From: a bacterium
Lineage (GTDB): Bacteria; Bacillota; Clostridia; Oscillospirales; CAG-272
Length of the DNA stretch: 21,588 nt
Direction: 5' to 3'
Assembly: GCA_004558975.1 (NCBI GenBank)
Contig: SFZB01000012.1
Span: 1 to 21,588 of the forward strand
Made by a program: the position numbers and the translations under genes. The notes below the pieces were generated by a model. The model was not told where the DNA came from. It saw only the letters and a program-made list of their open reading frames with translations, and did no database searches. Below are positions 1 to 8,600 of this stretch, piece after piece. The number at the start of each line of letters is the position of its first letter. The first letter of the stretch is position 1.

Positions 1-91
1 CGATTGGAAGTGGCTCTCCGTTTTGATTTGTTTCCTCGCGGGGCGCCGCCAAAATCAGTACAGAATTTGCGGTTGGTTCGAGAAAACTTAA

Positions 92-349
92 CTTGGTGGC
101 CTGACGTCCACTTTTGATGAACTGAATAAATACTTTACCATTTCCGGCATGCCGGTGGCCTCCGGACAATACTGGAACGGCATCCACGGCAGAAAACCCG
201 GCGAAGCGGCGGAGGATTTCGAGGGGCTCCAGATGATGCGGGCACTCGCAGAAAACATGGTCTTTCTCATGCGGAGCATTGCCCTCGGGCGCGAGAAATA
301 CGGGCTCCCTGTGCCGGAGAAACGCGTGTCGACCAACTTCATCCGCTGA
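92..349 (+). pseudogene. C-terminal remnant of a flavodoxin-fold NAD(P)H-dependent oxidoreductase
   Basis: The readable frame has the C-terminal hallmark of flavodoxin-like FMN reductases: TFDELNKYFTISGMPVAS, then QYWNGIHG, a DFEGLQMMRALAENM helix and a short tail ending in a TGA stop. In this family the segment follows a Rossmann-like FMN-binding half. In the same frame a TAA lies at 89-91, just upstream of the homologous part. The first 90 bases do not read as the expected preceding strand and Gly-rich loop in any forward frame. An ATG at 149 could only make a 66-aa fragment without a cofactor site. I therefore read it as a truncated or broken gene, although an assembly edge would look the same. 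The family call is fairly firm; the pseudogene status is less so. Confidence 0.55.
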
Positions 350-461
350 GCGTCGACCGCCGGTCGGTTTGAGCAATATTCTCGCTCTGCGACAGCGCGG
401 CATCGGCAGAGCCGGTGTATCCGCCGATGCCATTTCCCACCTGGTAACCGCATGATATGCG

Positions 462-524
462 CGTAAAATCCTTTTGTGTCCATGTGGAGACATCCGGGAC
501 GCAACCGCGCGCCGGGATTTTACG
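462..524. repeat. 10-bp inverted repeat in the 188-bp gap between remnant gene and terminator
   Basis: CGTAAAATCC at 462-471 and its exact reverse complement at 515-524 bracket 43 bases containing a smaller TGTC/GACA hairpin. The surrounding region, 350-537, has no convincing gene; the short frames crossing it resemble nothing I recognise. It could be a folded RNA end, an old mobile-element scar or chance. Confidence 0.35.
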
Positions 525-537
525 GATCTTCTTTTAT

Positions 538-578
538 AAAACGGAGAGTGTCTCTTCCCCTGAGACACTCTCCGTTTT
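538..578 (-). terminator. Strong intrinsic terminator, probably bidirectional
   Basis: A perfect 17-bp stem (arms 538-554 and 562-578) with a 7-nt loop ends in AAAA/TTTT on both sides. It lies 82 bp beyond the stop of the last minus-strand gene. On the minus strand the stem runs into TTTTATAAAAG; on the plus strand it is followed by a T-rich stretch. It can therefore end the minus-strand operon and also stop readthrough from the left. Confidence 0.9.
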
Positions 579-660
579 GCTGTTCTTTATTTTCTCTTGC
601 GGCGTATCGGGCGATCGGACGACACCGGAGGGGGCGTCCTTCGACACCGGGTACCGGGCG

Positions 661-1494
661 TCAATTCGCGTGGATCAGGTCGCTCGTGACATCAAAGACC
701 AGGCGGAAACCGAGCCCGGTGAGCGTCTGCCCGGCGAGAGCGTTATAGGTCGCCTCGTCGATCTCGTCAAGGAGGGGTTCTCCCGCCGCCTCACGCTCGG
801 TGTTGAGCGAACGGATATGCGCGTTGACCGTCTCGCGGGGCTCTAGTGTCACGATGAGCCAATAGTCCCGACAGTTCACGGTCGGGTCGCCGTTCTTCTG
901 GGCGCTGACGACGCCCGGCAGGACGGAGGAAAACACCTCGGTGATACTTCCCGTCCCGGCATCTGCCAGATAGACCTTCCGGCTGTTTTCATAGTCCAGC
1001 CGATAGTTTCCCTCTCCGTCAGGACGCAGAATCTCCACCGCCCGCACGGAAAGTGCGCGGAGCAGAGCCCCGCCCGAACTGTCGGTCGCATCGTTCGCGT
1101 CCATCTCGAGGCGAATGAGGTTATCTGCGTCGCTGTTGTTCTCGATGGCAAACTTGAACGTATAGGCGCTCCCCGGCAAAAACGCCGGCATTTCCAGTTT
1201 CATTTTGACCTCCGTCGGGATCGCGTCCGCGCTTTGGGCATAATCCGACACGGGGTCAACGAAATCATAGAGTTCCGTGTAGTATTTCATGGCGACGGAC
1301 GACGGGGCGAGGTCCGGTACGCCGTTGAGGTTGCCGTCGTTGGCACGGTACAGCGTGACGAGGGAATTGATCTCCAGAAGTTCCAGAGTCATATCCGTCC
1401 TGTCGCCGCGCATGAACCACGCGACGGTCGTCGGAATGCAGACGGCGATGAGCAGCGTCAGGGAGAGAATCAGGTACAAAAGCCGTTTCTTCAT
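661..1494 (-). CDS. TasA/camelysin-like exported protein with SipW-type leader
   Basis: This is a 277-aa protein. The N-terminus is a short basic start (MKKR), a hydrophobic segment at about residues 5-24 and the TTVAWFM motif typical of leaders cut by SipW-type signal peptidases. The rest is rich in beta strands with few Cys. It includes the 'MEMPAFLPGSAYTF'-like pattern (here KLEMPAFLPGSAYTFKF), followed by IENNSD; such a pattern precedes a beta-sandwich in TasA/camelysin-type proteins. No metalloprotease motif is evident. Its ATG overlaps the stop of the upstream gene by 4 nt (ATGA), so the two are probably translationally coupled and made in similar amounts. It is the last gene of the riboswitch-controlled minus-strand operon. 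A likely role is a minor fibre or surface subunit; the precise role is inference. Confidence 0.75.
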   Translation of the reverse strand: MKKRLLYLILSLTLLIAVCIPTTVAWFMRGDRTDMTLELLEINSLVTLYRANDGNLNGVPDLAPSSVAMKYYTELYDFVDPVSDYAQSADAIPTEVKMKLEMPAFLPGSAYTFKFAIENNSDADNLIRLEMDANDATDSSGGALLRALSVRAVEILRPDGEGNYRLDYENSRKVYLADAGTGSITEVFSSVLPGVVSAQKNGDPTVNCRDYWLIVTLEPRETVNAHIRSLNTEREAAGEPLLDEIDEATYNALAGQTLTGLGFRLVFDVTSDLIHAN

Positions 1495-2387
1495 ACGCCG
1501 CCTCCTGCCGTCTCATCCTCCGCCAACGTCAGCGAGCCGATGCGAAGTTGCTTTTTCGAGAGCATATTGGTGGTGGTGCCGTGCAGAGCATAATACTGCG
1601 TACCGGCATCCGGATCCCCGAGGTGTATGCCGATGCCGAAGGTGCAACTGATGACGCCGTTCCCGGGGCTTGCAACACCCGTGACGACGGTGAACGGGTC
1701 TGCCGTGAGAACGGACGTCCCCGCCGTGGTGTCGTAGGTCGCGAAATACTGCCCGCTCTCCGTCCCCTCCGTATAGGTGGGGGCGGTGCCGGACGCCGAC
1801 ATAGCGAGGAGACGCGCCCGGAAAATGCCGAGCAGGCTGTAAGTACCGGGCGTATTGCCCTCGCCCTCGGCAACCGTAAAGCGCCCGTTTGTATCATCGA
1901 AATCCGAGAGAGAGAGGCGATAGGCAATCGGCGTCTCTCCCGTCACGCGGAAGCGCACCGTCACGCGCAGTTCCTCTCCGGGGAACAGCCCGGTCAGGCG
2001 GAGGGGCACCCGTGCGCCGTCGCTGTCAAGTACATAATAATATGTTTCGCCGTCAATCGTGCCCGCCTCATCGCCACCGCCCGACGCGTCCTTTGTGACT
2101 TCCCGGTACACGCCGTCACTCCCGCGCAGGTATTGCAACGGGTTATAGGTGATCTCGCCGACACTCGGCACCACCGTGATGGTATCCTCCAAGCAGAGAC
2201 GGTCGTTCCTGGTACCGACCTGCATCCCCGCGACTTCCGCCCGCTTGTTGGAGGCGAACCAGGCAAGCGACGGGTCACGGATCAGGAGCCATGCGAACAG
2301 CACGGAAATGCACAGAACCGCCACGGCGACGGTGATGATCAGTTGTCCCAGCAGTTGTTTGCGCTCTTGCGGTTGCGGTGTCTGCAT
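1491..2387 (-). CDS. TasA-like exported/membrane-anchored minor subunit
   Basis: This is a 298-aa protein. I take the ATG at 2387 because AAAGGAG lies 7 nt upstream; the frame stays open 14 codons further but without a ribosome site. A basic, Gln-rich N-tail (about residues 1-15) leads to a hydrophobic helix at about 16-38 and then SLAWFASNK, a SipW-leader-like motif followed by 'AEVAGMQVGT'. The similarly placed TGMQV in the plus-strand TasA-like protein suggests that the two mature N-termini are related. The remainder is Gly/Thr-rich beta sequence containing LFPGEELRVTVRF, a typical beta-sandwich strand pattern of this superfamily. The gene lies 44 bp after the 1051-aa gene and overlaps the next one by 4 nt. 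It may serve as an anchor or minor fibre component. The family call is by resemblance, not by search. Confidence 0.72.
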   Translation of the reverse strand: MQTPQPQERKQLLGQLIITVAVAVLCISVLFAWLLIRDPSLAWFASNKRAEVAGMQVGTRNDRLCLEDTITVVPSVGEITYNPLQYLRGSDGVYREVTKDASGGGDEAGTIDGETYYYVLDSDGARVPLRLTGLFPGEELRVTVRFRVTGETPIAYRLSLSDFDDTNGRFTVAEGEGNTPGTYSLLGIFRARLLAMSASGTAPTYTEGTESGQYFATYDTTAGTSVLTADPFTVVTGVASPGNGVISCTFGIGIHLGDPDAGTQYYALHGTTTNMLSKKQLRIGSLTLAEDETAGGGV

Positions 2388-2431
2388 CGCAGAACTCCTT
2401 TCTCTTTTTGATTGAGTGGTGTGCGGCAAGG

Positions 2432-5400
2432 TCAGAGGTACGTCACCGTAAACCGGAGTACCATCTGATAGCGTCCGCCGCCCGACGCGGTTGCCGTATA
2501 GGTCAGGGAAAATACCGTGTCACTGACGCGGGCAAACGCCAGCGTGACGCCCGTGAGCGTGCAGTTGTAATCACCGTTGGTGATCCCGGTCGCGGAAATG
2601 CCGTAATCAGCCGGGCTGACGCTCAGGTCGGCATACACGTTTTCGATCTCCACGCCCGCGGGGAGCGTGTTCTGGTATTCCAGGTTGCGCAGGGCAAGAT
2701 AGACCTGTGACGAAGAGCGGCTGTCGGCAAACAGCGCGGGCGTATCCGTCCCGCCTCCGGAATACACGCGAATACCGGCATTCTGGAGTGCCTGATAGGT
2801 GTCATAGTTGGACAGTCCAGCGGAGCCGTAGAACACGTTATCGGCGCTTGCCGTCACGCCCGGTACCGGCACATTGCCGCTCAGATACAGGTCGGTCAGT
2901 GACGTGGCGACCTTCGTGCAGAAAGTCTCCAGCCACACAAAGGAATAAATGCGGTTCCCACCGAGGCGCAGAGTCGTCAGATTGGAGAGGGCGGAACCGT
3001 CCGCATACCATGCCTCGAACGGGTTCTCGTCCGTGGTGGTCAGCACAATACCGCAGGAAGTGAGGTTGAGCGTCAGAAGCGAACGCATAGAGGCGATCTC
3101 GCGGATGACGCCCTCCGAGACGGTGGCACCGGTGAGATCCACATACTGCGTGCCGGTCATGTACCGGATACCGGTGAAGTCCGTCACCGCGCGCAGATAG
3201 GTGTCCCCGCTGCTCGGGAAATCAAGCGGCACATTACGGGTCAGCCAGTCCGTGCGGATCAGCGCCCCGTCGGCACTGATGATGGCATCGCCGGAGGTAC
3301 GGAAACTGTTGTAAAGCCAGATAAAGAAGTTTTCGTCCGCGATCTCCGCCCCGTAATGAAGCACGCCGGGGATCGTGAAATCGCTGAAACTGTCATAGGT
3401 CGTAAAGCCGCCCGCCGCATATGCCATCTTGTACTGGTAGACCAACCGCACCTGCGTGTTGGTCGCCGGGATAGCGGCAGTGTCCAGGGTGATGCGATAA
3501 CGCGCCTTACCGCTCAAAGCATTGGTGCGCCAGGCACTCTCGGACGCCAGCGTCCCTGTAAGCGAGGCGGCAAAGGATAGAATCGGATAGGTACTCGACG
3601 TGCCGTCATCGTCCGTAACCGTCACAGTCTCAATGACGCCCTTAAGAGCCGTCTCGTTCCCGTCTGCGTCCACCAGCGTGAGCCCGAGGATCGAACGCAG
3701 GGTTTCCATCGCGGCGGTGTCCGCACCGTCCACGGTAAATGCGTAGCAGTACACCGGCAGATCGCGTTGAAAATTGAACGGCAGGTAGAACGAAGAGAGC
3801 GTATAGCCACCCGTCTCGTCGGCAACCGTGCGGTTCAGCACCGAATAGTACGGCAGGAAGCGGCTGAGCCCTGTGTCGCCGCCGCGCAGGCGGCAGTCGA
3901 TCGGGATCTGCAGGGTCACGTCGGAGGTCGTGCCCCCGTAAGTGACGCGCAACTCGATATTGAGGTACACTCTGCCGGCATCCTCTTCAGGCTTCCCTGT
4001 CGCGACGGACAGCCGCTGCCACAGGGGGTCACCCTCGTCGGTGATGGCATAGTATTCCGCCGCAGTATTGCCGTACACGACCGAATAGCGAATACTCTCG
4101 ACCCCCGGATAGGCGGCGGCATAGGCTCCGCCGTTATACGTATTGTAATACGCCATGCCGTAAAGCGGAAGATAGCCGGAGAACGCGTCGGCGCTGTCGG
4201 GACCGGAATACGCATAGGAGCCGTCGCCGTTCGCCGAGATGCTGATTTCCGCGCCGTACCACTTTTTGAGCAGGTCGTTCGCGACGGTCACGGCACTCCG
4301 TACCGTCACCGTGTTGTCACTGGTCATCGTATAACGGTCGGTTCCGAGAGACGTGCCGGTCAGGGAGGTCACCGTGACCTCGAGAATCCCGGTATCGGAG
4401 GTGGGGATAAAGAGAACCGTATCCTCGGTGGGCGCGGTCGCCTGGTTCTCTCTCGGGAACGTGGAGGATCCCTCCACGGTATACCCGGCATAGGACACCT
4501 TCACCAGCGGCAGAGCGGCAAACCGCGCCGGCAGGTAGATATCCCGATTCAGAACATATTTATTGACCGTCACTGTTCCGTCGCCGTCCGTGACAGTCCC
4601 GACATAGAACCGTCCGAGATAACGCGCGACCATATCCGCGGCGACGGTCGCCTGAGCCGCGGCGGTGGAGATGTCCGGCGCATGGAGGTCGAAGGAACAG
4701 GTGTAGGCGGTACCGTCGACCGTCAGGGTCGCTGTCAGCGTCTCGTCCCCCGTGCCGGTCAAACGTCCGGAGGGATCCAGTACCCCCGCCGCCGTCACAT
4801 AGGAAACGGTCGCTCCCGCATAACCGAGATAATGCCGCGGGAGATCGGCGTCGCCGAACAGATACGCACAAGGGGCGGTGCCGTGCGTCGGACAGGTGGC
4901 TTTGGCAACCCGCCAGTAAAGGGATGCCGTAAAGGCGGTCGGGGCGTCTTCCGGCGCGCCTGCGGGGGAGACCGGGAGCGTCACGTCGTCCGCGACGGCG
5001 GAGGCGACCATCCCGAAGAAATGATAGGCAAGATAGGCGGGAGATGCGGTGACGATGCGCAGGTATGTGTCGGCGTCCGCCGCCGTAAAGGTGCCGTCGA
5101 CGGACAGTGTACCGACCGTCATGCCGTCGAAGAGGATCGCCGCATTGGGCGTTTCCGCCGTGACGGCGCCCGCGCCGTCCGCCGAGAGGATCACCCTGCC
5201 CCCCGCCATGACAAAGGCACCGTGATAGGTGTGGCGGAAAGAAAGGGTGTGTCCCCCCGTCAGGAGATCGTGACCGTCGAGATCCAGATTGACATCCGCC
5301 GTGACCGTGAGATCCGTCTCCATGAGGATATCCGCCGCAAAGCGCAGGGTGATGCGGGAAGCGGAGGTTGCCGGGGCGACAGCGGCACCGTCGTTATACG

Positions 5401-5587
5401 CCGATGCCTGCGAGGCACGGAACAACTCCTCAAAGGTGGAAACCGTCACGACATTGCCGTCCGGCGTGATCGTCAGTCCCGGCTCGCTTGTGCGATGCCA
5501 GGTAAAGTACGCGAGCGTACCGATTGCGGTGCCGAGCAACAGCACGGCGGCGATGATGAGCGCGATGATAATGCCTTTTCGTTTCAT
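2432..5587 (-). CDS. Large secreted LRR protein with SipW-type leader
   Basis: This is a 1051-aa protein. The start is fixed by AAAGGAGG just ahead of the ATG at 5587. The leader is MKRK plus a hydrophobic run to about residue 22, followed by GTLAYFTWHR, a clear SipW-type signal. Residues of about 75-160 contain short parallel-beta-helix-like strands (DLTVTADVNLDLDGHDLLTG). Long Thr/Ser/Gly-rich beta domains follow, and then leucine-rich repeats at about 825-900 (LTTLRLGGNRI, LTDLYLSGN). The C-terminus ends as an Ig-like strand (MVLRFTVTYL). There is no LPXTG motif, S-layer homology domain or catalytic signature that I can see. The order of parts mirrors the 1890-aa protein upstream, from which it is separated by 51 bp, so the two are likely paralogues. 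A plausible role is an adhesin or matrix scaffold displayed with the TasA-like subunits. Confidence 0.8.
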   Translation of the reverse strand: MKRKGIIIALIIAAVLLLGTAIGTLAYFTWHRTSEPGLTITPDGNVVTVSTFEELFRASQASAYNDGAAVAPATSASRITLRFAADILMETDLTVTADVNLDLDGHDLLTGGHTLSFRHTYHGAFVMAGGRVILSADGAGAVTAETPNAAILFDGMTVGTLSVDGTFTAADADTYLRIVTASPAYLAYHFFGMVASAVADDVTLPVSPAGAPEDAPTAFTASLYWRVAKATCPTHGTAPCAYLFGDADLPRHYLGYAGATVSYVTAAGVLDPSGRLTGTGDETLTATLTVDGTAYTCSFDLHAPDISTAAAQATVAADMVARYLGRFYVGTVTDGDGTVTVNKYVLNRDIYLPARFAALPLVKVSYAGYTVEGSSTFPRENQATAPTEDTVLFIPTSDTGILEVTVTSLTGTSLGTDRYTMTSDNTVTVRSAVTVANDLLKKWYGAEISISANGDGSYAYSGPDSADAFSGYLPLYGMAYYNTYNGGAYAAAYPGVESIRYSVVYGNTAAEYYAITDEGDPLWQRLSVATGKPEEDAGRVYLNIELRVTYGGTTSDVTLQIPIDCRLRGGDTGLSRFLPYYSVLNRTVADETGGYTLSSFYLPFNFQRDLPVYCYAFTVDGADTAAMETLRSILGLTLVDADGNETALKGVIETVTVTDDDGTSSTYPILSFAASLTGTLASESAWRTNALSGKARYRITLDTAAIPATNTQVRLVYQYKMAYAAGGFTTYDSFSDFTIPGVLHYGAEIADENFFIWLYNSFRTSGDAIISADGALIRTDWLTRNVPLDFPSSGDTYLRAVTDFTGIRYMTGTQYVDLTGATVSEGVIREIASMRSLLTLNLTSCGIVLTTTDENPFEAWYADGSALSNLTTLRLGGNRIYSFVWLETFCTKVATSLTDLYLSGNVPVPGVTASADNVFYGSAGLSNYDTYQALQNAGIRVYSGGGTDTPALFADSRSSSQVYLALRNLEYQNTLPAGVEIENVYADLSVSPADYGISATGITNGDYNCTLTGVTLAFARVSDTVFSLTYTATASGGGRYQMVLRFTVTYL

Positions 5588-5638
5588 GGTTTCCTCCTTT
5601 CCCGGATTTTCGATCCATGTCGTGATTGCGGAGTAAGA

Positions 5639-8600
5639 TCAGCCAATGACCGTGACCTTGAACACGCGTTCGTAAGACACCCCGTCGATGATGACGGTCG
5701 CCGTCACCTCGATCGACTCGGTGCCGCCGGTGCCGGAATAGTCATTGCCGGTCGTGATATAGAGCCTGCCGTTCTTGATGCGGTAGTACGCGGACGATCC
5801 CGTCGTCCCGGCGGGATTCAGGAGTGCCGACGCGCTCCCGTCGGAGCCCATGAGCGGAGTCGCGGAGCCGAACGTTTTGAGATAATAAAATCCGTTCTCG
5901 TCAAAGGTCATGGTATAGAACTTGTTGGCACCGTAGTAGGAGCCCGCCGCGGTCAGGTAATAGATGGCACCCGTCTTGCGCGCGGACAACGGTCTCAGAA
6001 TAAACTCGGCGGGGGCAAGTTCCTCGCATACGCGCGTCCCGCCTGCGGCGTCGTCATAGACGAAAGCCGTTTTATCCGCATTCCACACGATGCGGTAGAC
6101 GCGGCCGCAGCGGAAGGTGCCGACCTCGTTATTCACGTCGTTTCCCTTATAATAAATGTAGAGCCCGTAGTAGTTGCCCTGTTTCGCCGTCCCGAGTGCT
6201 TCGTTCGCCCGGGCGAGCAGCGTCGCCATGTCGGCGGCGGAGGTAACGGGGGAGGGATACATGGTGTTCCCCTCCGTGATCTGCCAAATGACCTCATGCG
6301 TGCCGCTCGTGCCCCCCTCTGTGTACAGATACCGTAAGAGTTGCATATACCGGCTGTCGAGTTGCGCGAGTTCTTTCAGGCAGGCGAGCAGTGCTGAGGA
6401 GGAGAGAGTGGCGGTGTAACGCGCGGAAGATGCCTCGCTGCCGTCGGCTGAAAGCCCGCTGTCGGGTGTCCAGAGCAACGTCATGTCATGGCTGTTGGCA
6501 ATAATGTTGAGCGTAAAGTCCTTGTAGCGATCCGCCTGCCCGATCCCGGTGAGGTCGAGGTAGGTGAGACGTCGGTAGTCCGTGTTCAGGAGTTCGCCGA
6601 CGTTGGTAATGCCGAAGTTCATGCCGAGATCGAGATAGGTCAGCGCCACGAATCGCTCCATGCCCGTCAGGTCGAATGTCACGTGTCCCTGCGCGCAGTT
6701 CCGCAAAACCAGCGTCGTGAGTTGCGGCGCAAAGGATGCTGCTTGCAGGCGGGAGAAGAAGGTCGCGAGCGCGTCCGTCGAGAGGAACGCGGGGAGGAGT
6801 GCCGTCGTCACGGAGCCGGAGGTCTCGGTCGCCCCGACGACGTACAGTTCCGTCAGAGTCGTGAAGTGCGCGAGGGCACCGAGAGAGCCGTCGAGCGTCG
6901 AGACGCGGGGGTACAGCACACCATCGACCTGCACCGCATCTGCGGAAAAGTCTTTCGGATAACCGAGGGAGGCATACAGGCTCGCGACGAGGACGCCCGC
7001 GGCGCTTTCGTTGAGGTAAGTCGGCACCACGCTGTACGCGGTCAGCGCGCTGACGAATCCACTGAGCGCCCCCGCATTCTGCCAGAACGCCTGGAGGACG
7101 ACCTCCTCGCGGTCGGTCAGGTACTCGGTGTTGTCCTCATTGAAGTAACCGGATTTCAGGGAGTTGGTCCCCGTCTGCCGGAAATAGTAGGAAACGCCGG
7201 AGACGGTCGTGTAGGTGTAGTTGTAGCGCAATGCGCCGCCGTTCGGCGGGTTGCCGATCGGGTAGGAGGAGTCCCAGAACGCACTTGTGGGAAAGTTCTG
7301 TTCGTTCAGTGCCCAGCGCATGAGTTCCGTGTGCTTGAAGTAGGTGCTAGCGCCGGAAGTCAATGCCTTGACCGCGGCGTCAAACGCCACGCCGTCCGTG
7401 ATCACTCTGCCGGGGGCAGTCGTGGAAACCGCGGCAATCAGCGTGTTCCACGTTGCCTCATCGGCACCGGTCGCATAGCAGTAGTAGGTTTTAAGGACGG
7501 AGAGTTCGTCCGGGGTGAGGTACACCTGCCCGTCGGACACGAGAGAGGCGACCCCGGAGAGGGAGTCCGGTGCCGTGCAGATATACACGCTCGCACCCCC
7601 CGCGCCGAAGGTGAATGCAACGGCGGTACCGCCGCCCGTCGTCTCGCTCAAGGGGAGGTAACCGGTGCCCGACGGACGATAGACCGTATAGGGTCCCGAG
7701 AGGGTGCCCGCCATCGCTTTTTCCCCTGCGGAGGAGAGGTGCAGGGCGGTCGCATACCCCCTCGCGGAGGAGGACCATAGGACGCTGACGGAGGTGTTCC
7801 ACCACGATTGACTCACGCTCATGTACACATAGGTGGTCGTGCCGCGGATACAGAGTTGCCCGCTCGTATTGCGCTGTACAGACGCGGCGGAGGAGAGGTC
7901 GGTCGTCATGGAGATTGCCGTGCCCCCGCTCTGTTTCGCGACGTAGCGACCCGTGGAGGGGCAATAGAGGTAGTAATCCGTCCCTGCAGCGGTCGCACTC
8001 GCGGTACCGACCAGCAGATCGTCCGTCGCAACGGAGGCATCGCGAATTTCCTGCTCCGTGAGAAGCGTGAAGCAGCAGTTTTCGCCGAGAGTGGTCGTGT
8101 AGGACAGCGTACCGCCATTGTCACAGAGGTAGTATTCCTTTTTGTTGTAGGTATAGGAAAAGGTCGTCGACAGGTAGGTGACTCCGTATGTTCCGGCACC
8201 GGTCAGACGGTAGTAGACCCACTTGCCCGACGTGCCGGAGCCGGCGTCATAGTAGAGGTACGACCCGTTTTCGGTCTGCGCCGTAGGGGCGGTCGTCGTG
8301 ACTTCGGTACCGGAGGGAATGGTGACGTAGGCAGAGCCGTCCCGATAACTGACGGTGTAGGTATTGCCGCCCGAGAGTACGGCACCCGCCGGGAGCCGGG
8401 TGTTCCCCGTTGCCCAGCCGAGGAGGCGCAGGAAATCGTAGATCCGCGTCTCTGCCGCGGCAGAGGAGGTGGTCGAGGGCCCGACGTAGAAGCGCAGAGA
8501 ATCCAACTTGTCGCCGTAGGCGATTGTCAGGTTTTCTCCCTGGTATTCCCCGTCGAACCAGTTGCCTGCGGTGCCGTTGCAACGCTCCACATCGAGGCGC

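Noticed and set aside
3767..6337. Long 856-codon open frame on the plus strand
   Set aside because: It is antisense to the 1051-aa and 1890-aa genes, is Arg/Gly/His-rich with no recognisable domain, and crosses an intergenic gap; typical of GC-rich shadow frames.
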